In this document: positions 62,460-64,000 of the stretch, one piece after another
Layout of the letters: every line of letters begins with the position of its first letter
How positions within the stretch are numbered: position 1 is the first letter of the stretch
Source of the DNA: Sphingobacterium micropteri
GTDB taxonomy: Bacteria; Bacteroidota; Bacteroidia; Sphingobacteriales; Sphingobacteriaceae
Assembly (NCBI RefSeq): GCF_014692515.1
Contig: NZ_JACOIK010000004.1
Span: forward strand, 1 to 64,000
Reading direction: 5' to 3'
Length of the DNA stretch: 64,000 nt
The notes under the pieces: model-generated
The model's database searches: none
The model's input: the letters and a program-made list of their open reading frames with translations, nothing else
What the model was told of the DNA's origin: nothing
Made by a program: the position numbers and the translations under genes

Positions 62460-63158
62460 CTATTTATTACCTAACACGTTCCCTTCTTTATCCAATAGTT
62501 CGAATTTAGGTTCATCGTTCTCATCGATGTATACTCTAATTCTTGCGTTACCAGATTGATCCTTAATAAATAAGCCGACTTGGTTTTGAAAGTTTTTCCC
62601 AACAAACATTCTGTCTTCCATCCACAAGCTGTCGGATTTCATTTCAGCAATCCGCTGTTCCCTCAGTTCCTTGTCCTCTATGGTATTAAGTTCCAAGTAG
62701 CGCTCATAACGTTCATCAAAACCGTCCTCTTTTTTATAATCCCAAATCTGCAGTCCATATTTTCGCTTATCATCAAAAGTATTCTCTTGATACTGTAATT
62801 GCATGATTTGGTCGTCGCGATATTGATCAATCGAAAGCACCATTCCTGCCTGCTCATCGTTACCATTATATAACAGCCCGCCACATTCATCTCCAACTGA
62901 ATTAAAAAAAATAATTCCAGCTGGTCGTTCTCGCTGGGGCATTTCCTTACCGTTGAGAATGCCTGAGTGCTGCCGAGTTTCATTACTGATGACCATTCGA
63001 AGGGCTTCTCCGGATTCATCCACAATATTTAACCGCTTAACGGTAATCTCATCGATATGATAATCCTTCTCTTTTTCTTTAAATGCTACAAATACATAAC
63101 AGAAGACGATGGACGTAAATAAAATCTTGAAGAGGGTTAAAAAAATATGTTTTTTCAT
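62460..63158 (-). CDS. Membrane-anchored hypothetical protein, 232 aa
   Basis: An N-terminal anchor MKKHIFLTLFKILFTSIVFC and then a long polar domain with repeated FINxxxGN-like loops: RPAGIIFFNSVGDECGGLLY, VGLFIKDQSGNARIRVYIDE and FELLDKEGNVLG. Such GDE/SGN beta-turn repeats suggest a beta-solenoid. Outer face of the inner membrane or a periplasmic domain. Function unknown. Confidence 0.5.
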   Translation of the reverse strand: MKKHIFLTLFKILFTSIVFCYVFVAFKEKEKDYHIDEITVKRLNIVDESGEALRMVISNETRQHSGILNGKEMPQRERPAGIIFFNSVGDECGGLLYNGNDEQAGMVLSIDQYRDDQIMQLQYQENTFDDKRKYGLQIWDYKKEDGFDERYERYLELNTIEDKELREQRIAEMKSDSLWMEDRMFVGKNFQNQVGLFIKDQSGNARIRVYIDENDEPKFELLDKEGNVLGNK

Positions 63159-63254
63159 AAATGTTGAGTATGTTATGTCATAGATTTAGTTATCAACCTC
63201 GTAATATGGATCTACTGGCCCTGAACGGTATTGCTTTGCTATAGTTAGATGCAA

Positions 63255-63454
63255 TCAAAGGCGCTGTTGTACCTCTTTAAACGAGGGAATTCTTTCACCC
63301 AAAATAATCGGGTTGATTCTTATCCGGATTCATCTACCAATCCAAGGTTAACCAGCGAAGTGGTCAATCCGGATCCTCCGAATAGCCAAATGTTTTTCCT
63401 CTTTGTAGATTTTAATTCAAGTACCCGCTTCTTTATGTCTTTACTAATTTTCAT
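63255..63454 (-). pseudogene. Dihydrofolate-reductase-like (RibD C-terminal) relic
   Basis: ATG at 63454 reads MKISKDIKKRVLELKSTKRK, NIWLFGGSGLTTSLVNLGLV and DESG, then a stop; a shifted frame continues RINPIILGERIPSFKEVQQRL to 63255. GKDIWLFGGAGLTxxLINAGLVDE is the standard NADP-site segment of these proteins. The 5' two thirds are missing and the rest is frameshifted. Confidence 0.65.
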
Positions 63455-63616
63455 AAATCTAAAATACCATTCCATCGGTAAAAATAATCCATCGATAAAA
63501 TTCCTGATAACGTTTGAAGTTTTGTTTATAACGCTACAGGATTTAATAGAGCTTAATCCCCCCTGGCAAAACTCGTAGCTATACCATCAAACCCAAGCGC
63601 ATTTTTTCCATTTTGT

Positions 63617-63988
63617 TTAACACGTATATCTCACTTGTTTTGTAGCGACTTGTAGTCTCTCGGATATGGACTTGATACGGTTGAGCACGGTATCAACGTA
63701 GTGTTGCGTGGCCTCCAAATTATATTTTTCATTGAGGCGTGTGGTTAAATCACCTACCATAAGTTCCAGTAGAATCCCCCCCTTGTTCTCTTTCACACTA
63801 AAAATATAATCTATATCATGTTCTATATCCCAATGCACGATCGTCTTCATTGCATTAGATACATGAAGTTCCTTAAAAGAATCGAATCCTTTTTCCCACT
63901 CTTCAATGTATTTGTACTCCACCAATACGTCTTGAATTATAATCAAATCTGCGTCGATTGAAATCGAGCCCCTAACGAAATTTGTCAT
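63617..63988 (-). CDS. Hypothetical protein, 123 aa
   Basis: MTNFVRGSISIDADLIIIQD, a central EHDIDYIFSVKENKGGILLE and a helical C-terminus (NRIKSISERLQVATKQV). Near the window edge. It resembles no family I know. Confidence 0.45.
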   Translation of the reverse strand: MTNFVRGSISIDADLIIIQDVLVEYKYIEEWEKGFDSFKELHVSNAMKTIVHWDIEHDIDYIFSVKENKGGILLELMVGDLTTRLNEKYNLEATQHYVDTVLNRIKSISERLQVATKQVRYTC

Positions 63989-64000
63989 TAATATTATCTT

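Noticed and set aside
63249..63578. A 109-aa plus-strand ORF near the right end
   Set aside because: The opposite strand carries a recognisable dihydrofolate-reductase-like relic, so this is antisense.
1..64000. CRISPR array, tRNA or rRNA genes
   Set aside because: No spaced identical repeats of 24-37 bases and no cloverleaf or rRNA motifs were seen on either strand.

Overview
The window looks like an accessory region of a Bacteroidota chromosome, most likely family Sphingobacteriaceae (Sphingobacterium, Olivibacter or Pedobacter relatives). This rests on an AT-rich background, promoters of the TTG-N19/20-TAnnTTTG kind, protein families common in that group (WapI- and Imm26-type immunity proteins, Rhs core, DUF2806, the small MAKKTTT protein, the DinB/DnaE pair) and remnants of IS21, IS66, IS256 and IS3 elements. 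I saw no rRNA, tRNA, CRISPR array or complete integrase. Species is inference.

Layout. 1-1,000: the start of an IS3-type orfA at the left edge, an array of nine 11-bp repeats and about 500 bp of noncoding DNA with strong nested hairpins. 1,000-17,000: a dense defence-type block made largely of single genes with HEPN signatures (R-x4-H), plus a SIR2-like protein, a PD-(D/E)XK nuclease with an McrB-type N-terminal region, an AbiH protein and a three-gene operon (HEPN protein, acidic protein, possible ADP-ribosyltransferase-like protein). 17,000-25,000: a minus-strand gene set of an unknown 290-aa protein, a 1,080-aa SF2 helicase, a PD-(D/E)XK-like protein and a TrlF-type PHP-plus-SMC ATPase. 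This is my best candidate for an undescribed defence system. 25,000-26,200: a decayed DNA methyltransferase tail and a degenerate 21-bp tandem array. 26,500-38,500: a second AbiH gene, then orphan immunity-like and small membrane or lipoprotein genes, duplicated segments, a clean IS21 insertion, and the 3' end of an Rhs gene with a GIY-YIG toxin tip and its Imm26 immunity gene. 38,600-42,400: a tight four-gene operon (XRE-ImmA/IrrE protease, unknown, DUF2806, HNH) with a palindromic operator. 43,200-47,700: an XRE repressor divergent from DNA polymerase IV and a DnaE-type polymerase, at distinctly higher GC. 47,750-52,500: several decayed genes. 52,500-63,500: more ordinary metabolic, transport and resistance genes: DsbD, a cysteine-synthase-like enzyme with an Lrp regulator, a pair of ABC exporters divergent from an AraC regulator, and a class D beta-lactamase.

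The first two thirds read as a defence and polymorphic-toxin island built by repeated insertion, duplication and decay. Several operons carry their own palindromic operators next to an HTH gene. Assignments come from motifs read by eye; no database search was possible.
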